A stretch of DNA of 64,000 nt, from contig NZ_CP019646.1 in assembly GCF_001999965.1 (NCBI RefSeq), forward strand, positions 434,001-498,000, in the 5' to 3' direction. Of this stretch, positions 25,073 through 35,214 are shown piece after piece (the first letter of the stretch is position 1; every line of letters begins with the position of its first letter). Made by a program: the position numbers and the translations under genes. Origin of the DNA: Limihaloglobus sulfuriphilus. GTDB lineage: Bacteria > Planctomycetota > Phycisphaerae > Sedimentisphaerales > Sedimentisphaeraceae. Below the pieces are notes generated by a model, which saw nothing but the letters and a program-made list of their open reading frames with translations, was not told the DNA's origin and did not search any database.

Positions 25073-26329
25073 ATGCAAAGCAAAGTAAAAGCACAATTGT
25101 CGGCAATGATGTTTCTTGAATTCTTTATCTGGGGGGCATGGTATGTCACCATGTGGAAATATCTGACTGCTGTTAATTTTGACAATATAATAGGCCTGGC
25201 CTACAGTACAACCGGAATCGCGGCGATAATAAGCCCGCTGTTCATCGGTATGATTGCAGACAGGTTTTTTGCAACTGAGAAAGTTTTGGCCATACTGCAT
25301 ATTGCCGGCGCTGTTTTGATGTTTGCGGTCTCAGAAATTAGCAATTCAACTGTATTTTTCTGGGTTCTTCTTGGGTATGCTGTTTGCTATATGCCTACGC
25401 TTGCCCTTACGAACTCAATTTCATTATGCCAGATGTCTGATCCGGAGAAAGAATTTCCGCCGATCAGGGTTCTCGGCACGATTGGCTGGATCATAGCAGG
25501 TTTGATAATCGGGTTTATGCCCGAATCAATCAGCGGACTTTCTACCATAGAAAACACATCTATTCCGATGAAAATTGCCGCGGGGGCTTCTTTGATTATG
25601 GGTTTTTACTGTTTAACACTGCCCCATACCCCTCCGCCGTCTGCGGGCAAAAAAGTCTCTGTTAGAGACGTTCTCGGGCTTGACGCTCTGAAAATGCTCA
25701 GAGATCCCCAGTTTGCCATTTTTCTAATATGTTCATTTCTGATATGCATTCCCTTGGCATTCTATTATCAATCCGCCAATGGTTTCCTTGGCGAAGTTGG
25801 TGTTGAAAATGCCGCAGGCAAGATGACTCTTGGACAGGCTTCAGAGTTCTTCTTCATGTTAGTCATGCCGTTTTTCTTCGTACGGCTCGGTGTCAAGAAG
25901 ATGCTGCTGGTCGGTATGCTGGCCTGGGTTGCCAGGTATCTCATGTTCGCATTCGGCAACAGCGGAAGCCTCGTGTTTATGCTCTACATCGGTATCATGC
26001 TTCACGGTATATGTTATGACTTCTTCTTTGTTACCGGACAGATTTATGTTGATAAAAAGGCCCCCAAAGAAATCCGCTCAAGTGCTCAGGGTTTCCTGGC
26101 GTTGATTACGCTTGGCCTTGGTATGATTATCGGAAGCCTGATAAACGGCAAAGTTACGAGATATTATGAGACGGCCGGCGATATAGGGCACAACTGGAAG
26201 ATGATATGGCTGATTCCCTGTATAATGGCAGGTGTTGTGGCCATTCTCTTTGGAATATTGTTTAAGGATGAGATTTCGGCAAAAAGAGTCCAAAATCAGC
26301 CCACGGGAGCAGCTAATGAATTCAAATAA
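25073..26329 (+). CDS. MFS transporter, nucleoside:H+ symporter type
   Basis: A 418-residue carrier with 12 predicted helices. The start FLEFFIWGAWYVTMWKYL and the following SPLFIGMIADRFF are typical of the nucleoside:H+ symporter (NHS) group, which in planctomycetes and Bacteroidetes is often found with Gfo/Idh and DUF1080 genes. Uptake of a sugar or nucleoside-like compound for the neighbouring enzymes is inferred. Its last 14 bp overlap the next gene. Confidence 0.85.
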   Translation: MQSKVKAQLSAMMFLEFFIWGAWYVTMWKYLTAVNFDNIIGLAYSTTGIAAIISPLFIGMIADRFFATEKVLAILHIAGAVLMFAVSEISNSTVFFWVLLGYAVCYMPTLALTNSISLCQMSDPEKEFPPIRVLGTIGWIIAGLIIGFMPESISGLSTIENTSIPMKIAAGASLIMGFYCLTLPHTPPPSAGKKVSVRDVLGLDALKMLRDPQFAIFLICSFLICIPLAFYYQSANGFLGEVGVENAAGKMTLGQASEFFFMLVMPFFFVRLGVKKMLLVGMLAWVARYLMFAFGNSGSLVFMLYIGIMLHGICYDFFFVTGQIYVDKKAPKEIRSSAQGFLALITLGLGMIIGSLINGKVTRYYETAGDIGHNWKMIWLIPCIMAGVVAILFGILFKDEISAKRVQNQPTGAANEFK

Positions 26330-27584
26330 TATTACAAGGCGAACCTTTACCAAATCAGTTTTAGCAGGCGTATCAGCTTTTACAATAGTTCCCAGGCATG
26401 TTCTCGGCGGCAAAGGCTACATTGCTCCGAGCGAACAGCTGACCAGAGCCGTAATCGGCGTTGGCGGCATGGGACAGGCGCATCTGGTTTACCCCGGAGC
26501 AAAACTGCTCGCGGTATGCGATGTTGACAGAAACCGTTTACAATCAACACTTGCAAAGGTTGACAAAGACGTCAAAGGCTATACCGATTACCGTGAGGTT
26601 CTTGCCCGGCCGGATATTGACATTGTTCATATTCCAACCCCGCCTCACTGGCACGAAAGTATATCAATAGCCGCGGCCAGATCCGGCAAAGATATATGGT
26701 GTGAAAAACCTATGACCCGCACAATCGGTGAAGGGCGCAGAGTGGTGGACGCTGTCCAGCGAAACTCACGTATTTTCAGAGTTAACACATGGTTCCGTTT
26801 TGGAAGCCGTTTTTACGGAATGAAAACGCCTGTGGCTCCCATAAAAAAACTTGTGGACAGCGGTCTGCTCGGCTGGCCTTTGAAAGTCACAATCAGTGAA
26901 ACTACTGGTTTTACCTGGAAGTTTCAGTGGAGCGGTCTTACGCATCTGCCGCCTCAGCCTGTTCCTTCGGAGCTGGATTACGACATGTGGCTCGGACCCG
27001 CTCCATACAAGCCGTATCACCGTCACAGAACCCACGGCACATTCCGTGGTTATTGGGATTATGACGGCGGCGGACTTGGTGACATGGGCCAGCACTATCT
27101 CGATCCGGTGCAGTATATTCTGGGTAAGGACGACACGAGCCCTGTTTATGTTGAGGCCGACACTCCCGTTCAGCATCCTGACGCGGTAGGGCCGTGGCGA
27201 AGGATATATATGCGGTATCAGGACGGCTGCGAGATAATTCTTGACGGAGAAAACGTGGATAAGGACGCGGCATTTTTAGAAGGGCCCAACGGCAAACTGT
27301 ATCCCGGCTTTAAATCGGATATTCCGGATCTCGAAAATAAGCTGGCGGCTTTCCCCGACCCCAGAGAGCAGATTACAGATTTCTCGCAATCGGTTAGAGA
27401 ACGCAAAAAATTTGCTTTAAACGAAGCAAACGCTTTTCGTTCCTGTACGCTTGTAAATCTGGCAAAGATAGCGTTAATAACCAGAAGGCCTTTGCGGTTT
27501 GATTCGGTAAATCTCCGGTTTATTGATGATCAGCAGGCCGACCGCTTGATTGATCCGCCCGGGCGTGCCAAGTGGAGCGTTTAA
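26316..27584 (+). CDS. Gfo/Idh/MocA-family oxidoreductase with Tat signal
   Basis: A 422-residue oxidoreductase with a twin-arginine signal (NITRRTFTKSVLAGVSAFT), so probably exported folded with its cofactor. VIGVGGMGQAHL is the nucleotide-binding motif and CEKPMTR carries the catalytic Lys. This secreted class is common in planctomycetes and may use a tightly held NAD(P), as glucose-fructose oxidoreductase does. GGGAG precedes the start at 26316, which overlaps the end of the transporter gene. Confidence 0.87.
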   Translation: MNSNNITRRTFTKSVLAGVSAFTIVPRHVLGGKGYIAPSEQLTRAVIGVGGMGQAHLVYPGAKLLAVCDVDRNRLQSTLAKVDKDVKGYTDYREVLARPDIDIVHIPTPPHWHESISIAAARSGKDIWCEKPMTRTIGEGRRVVDAVQRNSRIFRVNTWFRFGSRFYGMKTPVAPIKKLVDSGLLGWPLKVTISETTGFTWKFQWSGLTHLPPQPVPSELDYDMWLGPAPYKPYHRHRTHGTFRGYWDYDGGGLGDMGQHYLDPVQYILGKDDTSPVYVEADTPVQHPDAVGPWRRIYMRYQDGCEIILDGENVDKDAAFLEGPNGKLYPGFKSDIPDLENKLAAFPDPREQITDFSQSVRERKKFALNEANAFRSCTLVNLAKIALITRRPLRFDSVNLRFIDDQQADRLIDPPGRAKWSV

Positions 27585-27609
27585 GAATTACATAAGATTT
27601 GAGGATAAA

Positions 27610-30600
27610 ATGATAGAAATTAAAAGGTTTCTCAGCGTTTTCGTACTGGCTTTCTCTTTTTTTGCAGTTTCATCTGCCGCAGCAGTACAAGTAGAAAATA
27701 TTATTGAACAGATGCCTGCACCAGATGCAAAGACTGAGAGGATGCTTTGCCAAGAGCTCGTAGAAGGCGGCCCGAAAACAGTCTTGCAGCTCTGTGGTCT
27801 TGTCGAGGCACCGGGCGAAATTGACGACTCAAAGGCACGTTACACTATTGCCGGACTTACTTCGTACGTAAACCGTCCACAGGCTGCCCCCGCCCAGCGA
27901 AAAATGTATGCAAGTGTTCTTCTGAGGTCTCTTAATGCGACTGATAACAAGGAAGTAAAGGCCTTTTTTATCAGCCAGCTCCAATACGTTGGAGATGATG
28001 GCAGCGTTGTTGATTTGGCCAGATACCTTGGTGATGAAAGGCTTAGCGAAGATGCCGCGATGGCGTTGACGGCAATAGGAACTCCAGCCGCCGAAAAAGC
28101 TCTGCTTAACGCTTTGGAGACGTCACCCGACGCGGCGGCAGCGCCGGTCATACAGGCTCTTGGAAAACTTCACAGCAAGGCTGCCGTCAGCCTGATTACG
28201 AAACATGCACAAAGTGGAAATGAGCTTGTAAGCAGAGTTGCGGCACGGGCTTTAGCTGAGATTGGCGATGAATCGTCTATTCCGTTAATTAAGAAGAGGC
28301 TCGAGACGGGTAACCTTTACGCTCAATCACAGGCACTGGCAGATTATACTCTTCTCGCTCGAAGGCTCGCTCAAAACGGTAATAACGCCGGCAGCGTCCA
28401 AATATGCGAAAATATAATCAATGGTGAATATGATCCGAATCATAAAGCATCGGCCTTGAGTCTTCTGGTTGAGATATCAGGCAGTGATTCGCTTGATTAT
28501 CTTGTAGATGCGGTTCAGAGTGAGAATTATCAGTTTCAATCGGCGGCTCTTGATTTAGCGGTAAAGCTGAAAAGTAAAGACGCCGGTAATCGCTGGCTCA
28601 ATCTTCTCGAACAAGCCTCGTCGCAGCTTCAGGTGAAAATTATTGAAATGCTGGGCAGAAGGGGAGGTAAGGATGTCTTAACTGATTTACGCGGCTTCAC
28701 TTCCGCCGGCGATAAGGCCGTGCGAAAGGCAGCTTTGCAATCAGTAGCTGATATCTCTCCTGAGACAGCCGCAGCTGATATCGTTAACGTTATTAAACAA
28801 GGCTCCCCTGACGATATTGAGTATGCTTTTGAACTGCTGCTTCAGTCGCCCTCGGAAACAGCTGTTTCGCGGGTCAGCGCGGTTTTAGGTGAATCTTCAA
28901 ACGCAGGCAAGGCGGCTTTTTTGGATTTTCTTGCCAGAAGGCGGGCTTACGGTGAGAAAGACAATATCTATCAATATGTATCCTCAGAAGATGAAAAGGT
29001 CTGCATCGCTGCAATTAAGGCTCTTGCCTATGTCGGCGGAGAGAATGAACTTGAAAAACTGATTGACGTTATGCTGACGGACGATTCTGCTCAGAAATGC
29101 TCTGAAGCGTCACGCACTATAATCAAACTTTCAAATGAGATAGAAGACGCAGATAAGAGAGCGGAACCGTTGTTAGAGGCAATGAACGATACGGGAGACA
29201 GCCAGAAAGCCCAGATACTGGCGATATTGCCATCAATAGGCGGAAAGGCAGCCCTGGCTGCGGTTGTCAGCTGTTTAGACAGTCCGGATAAAAAACTGCG
29301 GGAATCGGCTGTTAGAAGCCTTGCAAAATGGAACGGGACTGAAGCTGCCGATCCACTGTATAAAGTGGCATCTGAGGCGCAGGATTTGTCAGAGCATCTT
29401 ATAGCTGTATCTGCTTATATCAATCTGATAGACCGCTCTGATATGAAGCCGTCAGACAAACTGGCGCATTATGTGAAGGCTGAATCTGTCACCGAACATA
29501 CAGCTGTCAGGAAAAATATCCTTTCTAAAGTCTCCAAGGTCGGCACAGTTGACGCTCTGCGTTTTGCTGTAAAAAGACTTAATGACAGCGAACTAATCAA
29601 CGAAGCAACCGCTGCTGTCACGTCGATAGCCCTGCCGGGCAGCGAAAAGGATAAAGGTTTGATCCAGCCGGGAGTTGGTAAACTTCTTCTGGAGGCCTAC
29701 CCCGGAATTTCAGATGAAAAAGTCCGCCACAGCATTGATGCTCATGTAAAAGCGATAGCAAAAGCCGGTGTTTCTGAGAGTGCAGGGGACAAGTCTGACC
29801 CGCCGGCAGGTTTTGTTGAGCTTTTCAACGGCAAAGACTTAACCGGCTGGAAAGGCCTGCTTGCCAGACCGTATGACAATCCGGCGAAACGTTCGGAACT
29901 CAATAGCGATGAGCACGCTTCTCATCAGGCATCCGCCGATGATTTAATGCGTAAGCACTGGCATGTTGTTGACGGAATGCTCTATTTCGACGGCGGCGGC
30001 CACAGTCTTGCTACAGCCCGGGATTACGGCGACTTTGAAATGCTTGTTGACTGGAAACTTCTTCACGATAACGGCGACAGCGGCATTTACCTGCGAGGTT
30101 CTCCTCAGGTTCAGATATGGGATCCGGCTTATCATGAGAATATTGGTTCAGGCGGCCTGTATAATAATCAGAAAAACCCGAGTAAGCCGCTTGTAACGGC
30201 AGATAACCCGATTGGGCAGTGGAACAGGTTTCGCATTAAGATGATTGGGGAGAAGGTAACTGTCCATTTAAACGGACAGCTGGTTGTAGATAATGTTACA
30301 CTTGAAAATTACTGGGACCGGAGCCGGCCGATATTTGAATCTGAACAGATTGAACTGCAATGCCACGGTAACCCTGTATGTTTCAAGAACATATACATAC
30401 GTGAGCTGCCGCGTGAGGATGAATTTGTGCCGCTGTTCAACGGCCGCGATCTTGCCGGTTGGACGGGCGATACGCAGGGCTATGCGGTCGAAAACGGCAA
30501 CATTATATGCAAACCCGGCGGAGTTCTATATACAGAGAAACAGTATTCTGATTTTGTCCTCAAATTTGAGTTTAAGTTGACTCCCGGTGCCAATAACGGC

Positions 30601-32208
30601 CTTGGCATCCGTACGCCAATGAATGTAAATGCCGCGTACCATGGAATGGAACTTCAAATTATAGACAACTTTGCCGAAAAATATAACAATCTGAAACCCT
30701 GGCAGTACCACGGTTCGATTTATGGTGTTGCGGCCGCAGATTATAACGGCGAGCCGACAAAAACCTCTATTCTAAATCAGCCCGGTGAGTGGAACAGACA
30801 GATTGTTACCGCTGACGGGGACAATATAAAGGTTGTTTTAAACGGTGAAACTATTGTCGATGCTGATCTTGGCAAGATAGACTTAGAGAAGACTGCTGAC
30901 GGCAGGGAACACCCGGGTTTGAATAATAAATCAGGCCATATTGCTTTTCTCGGTCATGGGTCAGTGGTCGAGTTTCGCGACATCTTAATTAAGGAATTAA
31001 ATATCAAAGGACATAACATGACAGAAGATAAGGATTCCAAAAAACAGAGGGCAGTTGAGGCGGCCATAAACGGTCTTGATTTTCTGGTGCGGCATCAGAT
31101 AACCAATCACCGAAGTGCTGATCACGGCAGGTTTGTGAACGTGTATGACACATTAAAGAATGAAGCTGTATCATATACCACAAACTGGACAACCGGAGTC
31201 TCAACAGAAGTGATGCTTATCGGCCACAAACTGACCGGCGATCAAAAGTACCTGGACGCGGCAGAAAGGGCGGTAAAATACATCGCCAGCCTCCAGTATC
31301 TCGCCCCGGGGAGAATGCGCGGCGTTATCCGTGAATCAACCCCGCAGACCCAGGCAGCGCATCCCCGCGATGCCTTGACGGCAGCGTGGGCAATGCTCGA
31401 TTATTCGCAGTATGCCTCCGATGAAAAATATCTCGAGAAGTCTCTCTTATATGCAGACTGGTTTATAAATGTCGGCCTTGAAAAGGGATATCCGTACTGG
31501 ACAGTTCGTTTAGACGATGAGCCGTGGCTGCCTCAATGGTTTGGTTCTTTTCAGAGCGGCGGGGCGTTTTACTTTTTCAGGCTTTTTGACGTAACCGGCC
31601 GTGAAGAATATAAACAGGCCGGCTTGCAGATAATGGATTTCTACAATAAGTATCATCTAAGTGAGACAGGCGATGTTACTATTGTAGTGGATATAGAAAC
31701 CCGAAAACAGCTTAAAGGGCATATCGAGGCTCCCCAGTATAGTCCGTTAGGCTGGGAGGTTATGCACGAATATAATGACGATTTCGGTGCTTTGGCAAAT
31801 CTCGCCGCCTACAGGCAAACCCGTAATCAGGATTACTTGAATAACGCAGAGCGTTTTCTTAAGAAAATGATTTCATCACAGAGAGAAGACGGCGGCTTTG
31901 GGCCCAAAGATTATTCTGTCCCCAGTGCGGGCGGTTCAGTGCTGCTCGAACTCATGGCGGCCAGGGAGCTCGGGCTCACAGTGGGCTCATCTGACAATCT
32001 TGACAGGGCCCTCGATTATATCCTGGATCTTCAGATAACAGACCCTCAAAGTCCGGCCCGCGGCGCATTTAGAGGCTTTGACCACAACTATCAGATCAGC
32101 GGTTTCGCCAATACCCGTACGGCAACTTACGCCATTATGGGATTATTAAGATACGCCGGCGCGGCAGACCCGTTCTACTTCTTCGATTCAGAAAACATGA
32201 AAGAATAA
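27610..32208 (+). CDS. Large exported multi-domain protein: HEAT repeats, two DUF1080 domains, alpha/alpha toroid
   Basis: A 1532-residue protein. Residues 1-26 form a signal peptide. Residues 70-720 are helical HEAT-like repeats. Two DUF1080 (3-keto-disaccharide hydrolase/concanavalin-like) domains follow, starting with VELFNGKDLTGW near 735 and VPLFNGRDLAGW near 940. The rest, from about 1140, is an alpha/alpha toroid with repeated AAERAVKYIASL, AMLDYSQYAS and AERFLKKMISSQ helices, as in six-hairpin glycosidases and terpene-cyclase-like folds. At the junction an AAAGG ribosome site precedes an in-frame ATG at 31018 (residue 1137), so the toroid may also be made alone or was once a separate gene. 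Role in glycan breakdown is inferred. Confidence 0.8.
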   Translation: MIEIKRFLSVFVLAFSFFAVSSAAAVQVENIIEQMPAPDAKTERMLCQELVEGGPKTVLQLCGLVEAPGEIDDSKARYTIAGLTSYVNRPQAAPAQRKMYASVLLRSLNATDNKEVKAFFISQLQYVGDDGSVVDLARYLGDERLSEDAAMALTAIGTPAAEKALLNALETSPDAAAAPVIQALGKLHSKAAVSLITKHAQSGNELVSRVAARALAEIGDESSIPLIKKRLETGNLYAQSQALADYTLLARRLAQNGNNAGSVQICENIINGEYDPNHKASALSLLVEISGSDSLDYLVDAVQSENYQFQSAALDLAVKLKSKDAGNRWLNLLEQASSQLQVKIIEMLGRRGGKDVLTDLRGFTSAGDKAVRKAALQSVADISPETAAADIVNVIKQGSPDDIEYAFELLLQSPSETAVSRVSAVLGESSNAGKAAFLDFLARRRAYGEKDNIYQYVSSEDEKVCIAAIKALAYVGGENELEKLIDVMLTDDSAQKCSEASRTIIKLSNEIEDADKRAEPLLEAMNDTGDSQKAQILAILPSIGGKAALAAVVSCLDSPDKKLRESAVRSLAKWNGTEAADPLYKVASEAQDLSEHLIAVSAYINLIDRSDMKPSDKLAHYVKAESVTEHTAVRKNILSKVSKVGTVDALRFAVKRLNDSELINEATAAVTSIALPGSEKDKGLIQPGVGKLLLEAYPGISDEKVRHSIDAHVKAIAKAGVSESAGDKSDPPAGFVELFNGKDLTGWKGLLARPYDNPAKRSELNSDEHASHQASADDLMRKHWHVVDGMLYFDGGGHSLATARDYGDFEMLVDWKLLHDNGDSGIYLRGSPQVQIWDPAYHENIGSGGLYNNQKNPSKPLVTADNPIGQWNRFRIKMIGEKVTVHLNGQLVVDNVTLENYWDRSRPIFESEQIELQCHGNPVCFKNIYIRELPREDEFVPLFNGRDLAGWTGDTQGYAVENGNIICKPGGVLYTEKQYSDFVLKFEFKLTPGANNGLGIRTPMNVNAAYHGMELQIIDNFAEKYNNLKPWQYHGSIYGVAAADYNGEPTKTSILNQPGEWNRQIVTADGDNIKVVLNGETIVDADLGKIDLEKTADGREHPGLNNKSGHIAFLGHGSVVEFRDILIKELNIKGHNMTEDKDSKKQRAVEAAINGLDFLVRHQITNHRSADHGRFVNVYDTLKNEAVSYTTNWTTGVSTEVMLIGHKLTGDQKYLDAAERAVKYIASLQYLAPGRMRGVIRESTPQTQAAHPRDALTAAWAMLDYSQYASDEKYLEKSLLYADWFINVGLEKGYPYWTVRLDDEPWLPQWFGSFQSGGAFYFFRLFDVTGREEYKQAGLQIMDFYNKYHLSETGDVTIVVDIETRKQLKGHIEAPQYSPLGWEVMHEYNDDFGALANLAAYRQTRNQDYLNNAERFLKKMISSQREDGGFGPKDYSVPSAGGSVLLELMAARELGLTVGSSDNLDRALDYILDLQITDPQSPARGAFRGFDHNYQISGFANTRTATYAIMGLLRYAGAADPFYFFDSENMKE
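31006..31020 (+). promoter_or_regulatory. Internal ribosome site and start codon inside the large fusion gene
   Basis: AAAGG (31006-31010), 7 nt, then an in-frame ATG (31018-31020) exactly between the second DUF1080 domain and the toroid. DUF1080 proteins usually end with the IKEL-type strand seen just before it. Confidence 0.5.
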
Positions 32209-32331
32209 TAGATGCACGGCTGCCTCATTCGCTGATTAGCTCTGAGACAGGTTTCATTTATGAATTTCAAGATTAGATTTTGGTCTTGGCAAATACTGCT
32301 GTTACCGCCCCGCGCGGACAACGTTGCATAG

Positions 32332-32381
32332 ATGTACTCAGATGTGCGCGAATGTGCCCGGATGTACGCGAATTTACCGGG
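32332..32381 (+). repeat. Degenerate 10-bp tandem repeat, five copies
   Basis: Five successive 10-mers without gaps: ATGTACTCAG, ATGTGCGCGA, ATGTGCCCGG, ATGTACGCGA, ATTTACCGGG. The period is about one DNA turn. It lies in the gap after the large fusion gene. Confidence 0.7.
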
Positions 32382-32407
32382 TCTATTTAATGCAGACCTT
32401 TTGTTTT
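32380..32407 (+). terminator. Probable terminator of the sugar operon
   Basis: GGTCT and AGACC pair around a 9-nt loop, followed by TTTTGTTTT. The stem is short; it overlaps the end of the tandem repeat. Confidence 0.5.
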
Positions 32408-32431
32408 AAGGGGTTTATGTTGTATAGTTGT

Positions 32432-33856
32432 TTATCCGATTTTGCCGCGTCTGCTTTCAAGCTCAGCCCTGATTTCGTACGCCCGCTCTTCTGTAATCGG
32501 GTAGCTGTAAATAATGTATAGAGCTATAGCTGATGTTATCAGGGGGATTCCTACATCAAAAATTCTCAACTGGAGAAGTGTCTCAGGGGTTTGTTGTGCG
32601 AGAGCTTCGTCAAAGCCTGAAACCTTTAGAAGTATGCCGGTTAGCAGGCCGGCCAGAGCCATTCCGACCTTGACCATCCACCAGTAAATCGCTCCAAAGA
32701 CACCCTCGCGTCTTTCATGGGTCGTAAGCTCGTCATAGTCGCAGACATCCGATATCATCGAGCCCATCAGAGTAAACAGCGAGCCGGTTCCAAAAGCGAC
32801 AAATGGTGCCGCGGCCAGCAGCAGGTAGGGCATATCTGGGTTGTAGCCAAACCATTTAAGAGCATAACCTGCCAATGACAGGGAAATTGTGAGCAGGAAT
32901 GTATTGCGTTTGCCCAAGCGGGTGGCAATCCAGCCTGTCAGCGGGATAACGCCGAGTGTGGCTATGGACGTTAGCATCCCGAACCAGCCGTTAAGTTTTC
33001 CGGCGAGATAATTATTGCCGTTAAAAAGATAATATATCATTATATACAGCGAAAAGGAGATACCGAGCTGAAAACCGTTAAAGACCAGAAACGTCGAAGC
33101 ACAAAGTTTTACGAACGGTTTGCACTTAAAAGTAACCGTAATCCCGCTGATAAATTCTTTTGTGTTTTTGAGCACACCTTCGCTCTGCTTTTTGGGAGCA
33201 TCGAACCGGCGTTCTCTGCAAAGAATTGCCGGCATAATACCCAGTACCGCCACTACCGCACCGACCCAGATTGCCAGCGTCCTTGCGCCGTGAACCGTAT
33301 CTCTGAACAGGTTCTCATTTGACATAAGCATATAAAACCACGGCACGCCAATCCAGGCCAGCTGGCCGACAGTGTTTGCGAAAGCATGAAGCCGGGTTCT
33401 TTCGTGGTAGTCCGCCGTCATCTCGTAACCAAATGCCACAAAGGGGGTTGCGTAAATAGTGTACGCCAGAAAAAACAGAATCAGTGCGATAAGGAAGCTC
33501 CAGAAATAAAACGTTTCGCTGTGGCCCTCCGGCAGCTGCCACATCAGAGCGAAAATAAGCCCCGACAGAATCGCTCCGGCAAAGATATAGGGTCTGCGCC
33601 GGCCCCATCTCGAGCGGGTATTGTCAGAGATGTAACCCAGCATCGGGTCACTCAGGGCGTCAAAAATCCGGGGGATAAAGCCGAGGATCCCAACCAGAAA
33701 CGGATCAATACCCAGGCCGAGATTGAGTATTATCATCATTGCCGGCAGGGCGGCGGCCTGAAGGTTGTTTACGAACATGCCCACTGAATATGCCGATTTC
33801 TGCATAAGAGGTATTCGGTCTGCAGCGGGCGTTGTATGGTGTTGTTTCTGGCTCAT
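32432..33856 (-). CDS. GPH-family MFS sugar symporter
   Basis: A 474-residue carrier of the glycoside-pentoside-hexuronide:cation symporter family. The marker RIFDALSDPMLGYISDNTRSRWGRRRPY is split across the first loop, with the DP and the RWGRRRP residues intact. About 12 helices are visible. GAGG lies 6 nt before the ATG at 33856, preferred over a GTG two codons upstream. An operator-like palindrome about 95 bp upstream links it to the adjacent LacI-family regulator. Confidence 0.87.
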   Translation of the reverse strand: MSQKQHHTTPAADRIPLMQKSAYSVGMFVNNLQAAALPAMMIILNLGLGIDPFLVGILGFIPRIFDALSDPMLGYISDNTRSRWGRRRPYIFAGAILSGLIFALMWQLPEGHSETFYFWSFLIALILFFLAYTIYATPFVAFGYEMTADYHERTRLHAFANTVGQLAWIGVPWFYMLMSNENLFRDTVHGARTLAIWVGAVVAVLGIMPAILCRERRFDAPKKQSEGVLKNTKEFISGITVTFKCKPFVKLCASTFLVFNGFQLGISFSLYIMIYYLFNGNNYLAGKLNGWFGMLTSIATLGVIPLTGWIATRLGKRNTFLLTISLSLAGYALKWFGYNPDMPYLLLAAAPFVAFGTGSLFTLMGSMISDVCDYDELTTHERREGVFGAIYWWMVKVGMALAGLLTGILLKVSGFDEALAQQTPETLLQLRIFDVGIPLITSAIALYIIYSYPITEERAYEIRAELESRRGKIG

Positions 33857-33950
33857 TGTCACCTCAATTGTTTCAGAGTTAAATTACAAGCGGAAGAACA
33901 AAACACGGATTTCGCTCATAGCATCAAACATGATACTTCAAATATAAGTA

Positions 33951-33970
33951 TATAGCAACCGGTTTTTAAG
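33951..33970. promoter_or_regulatory. LacI-type operator-like site before the GPH transporter
   Basis: TATAGCAACCGGTTTTTAAG, with the AAnCGnTT core and a left arm (ATAGnAA) matching the site at 35349. Shares an identical 13-mer with 23016-23028. Confidence 0.55.
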
Positions 33971-34042
33971 CTAAATATATTTTTTCTGGTGACCCCCTCC
34001 GGCAGAATCTGCCCGCAGCGGGTTCATTGTGTAGAAAAAATG

Positions 34043-35143
34043 CTATGCCGGCGGCGCGGTAGTTTCGTTTACTACAAGCTGTTCGGGCAGCACAATTTTT
34101 TCCGGTTTGGTTTGCCGGTGACTGTGAATCTGCTCAACCAGCAGCTTGGCTGCGATTCTGCCCATCTGGGCAGTCTGGAGGTCTATAAAGGTAATTCTGG
34201 GGCTCATTACCCGATTGGCGTATGCATCGCAGAAACACATCAGGCTGAAATCTTCCGGGATTGCCAAACCCATTGCATGGGCTGTCTGCATTATGTTCAG
34301 GGCGCCCATGTGGCCATAGGCAAGGATTGCGGTTGCTCCGTGTTTGTTTATCGTTTCTTCCAGATACTCCTGCGGCGAATCAACTTCGTAATGGGATCTT
34401 ATAATCGGCTCAAGGCCGTATTTTTCCAATTCTGAGAGATAGGTATTGTAGCGGTCGGTTAAACTCGGGTGTGTTGTCAGGACGTTCACTTCAAGGCCCA
34501 GGCTTTTGTATTCCTGAGTTCCGTTTTGTTCATTGGTTTTTTCTTCTAATTCAGAGCTGCCCGGCGGAATTGGCCCGCTGTAAGCGATTTTTCGGTGCCC
34601 GAGCCCGACAAGATGCTCTACCGCCAGTCTGGTGCCGCCAATATCATCGGGAACAACGGCAAAACCTCCTTCGTCACACATCCCGTTGATCATGACGTAG
34701 GGGATTCCCATCTGCTTTATCGTATCCATCGTGTGTTGGCTGTATCTGGCAAGTATTGCCGCACCGTCGATTCGCCAGGCGGGCATCTCGCTTTCTCCTT
34801 TGAGATGCCTGGACATATCCATCGTAACGTCAAAACCCTCGTTCAGGGAGTCAATCTCGTCTGTAAAGTTATTCAGAATGGTTTGATAGATGTTTCCCAG
34901 CTCGGCAAGTGCCGGATTGCCGCCAAAAACATGTATCATTCGTGTGCTTTTCATCGATAGGCTTTTTGCGATCAGGCTGGGCTGATAGTTCAGCCTTTGA
35001 GCCACTTCCAGAACTCTCTCGTGCACTTCCTTTTTGACAGAAAAATTATGGCCGAACCTGTTGTTCAGTATTCGGCTAACTGTGGATTTGCTGACCCCTG
35101 CCTCTTTGGCAACATCGCTCAAATTGTAAACATTTTTTTTCAT
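34043..35143 (-). CDS. LacI-family transcriptional regulator
   Basis: A 366-residue repressor. Residues 6-27 form the HTH (NLSDVAKEAGVSKSTVSRIL), followed by the hinge and a periplasmic-binding-protein-like sugar domain (RMIHVFGGN, then GTRLAVEHLVGLGHRKIAYSG). It sits between two GPH transporters and presumably represses both; palindromes with the LacI-type CG centre lie in each regulatory region and near its own start. The inducer is probably a sugar carried by those transporters. Confidence 0.9.
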   Translation of the reverse strand: MKKNVYNLSDVAKEAGVSKSTVSRILNNRFGHNFSVKKEVHERVLEVAQRLNYQPSLIAKSLSMKSTRMIHVFGGNPALAELGNIYQTILNNFTDEIDSLNEGFDVTMDMSRHLKGESEMPAWRIDGAAILARYSQHTMDTIKQMGIPYVMINGMCDEGGFAVVPDDIGGTRLAVEHLVGLGHRKIAYSGPIPPGSSELEEKTNEQNGTQEYKSLGLEVNVLTTHPSLTDRYNTYLSELEKYGLEPIIRSHYEVDSPQEYLEETINKHGATAILAYGHMGALNIMQTAHAMGLAIPEDFSLMCFCDAYANRVMSPRITFIDLQTAQMGRIAAKLLVEQIHSHRQTKPEKIVLPEQLVVNETTAPPA

Positions 35144-35195
35144 TATTTAAAGAGCTCGTGTTTGCTGACACAAACGAACGGTTATGCCTTTTTAT

Positions 35196-35214
35196 TTAGT
35201 AAACGATTGCTTAA
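35196..35214. promoter_or_regulatory. LacI-type operator-like site near the regulator gene
   Basis: TTAGTAAACGATTGCTTAA, an imperfect palindrome centred on CG, about 50 bp upstream of the lacI-type gene start; suits autoregulation. Confidence 0.6.

Noticed and set aside
32324-32521. Small Cys-containing frame (MHRCTQMCANV...)
   Set aside because: The apparent Cys pattern is a translation of the 10-bp tandem repeat, and the frame runs into the opposite-strand transporter gene.
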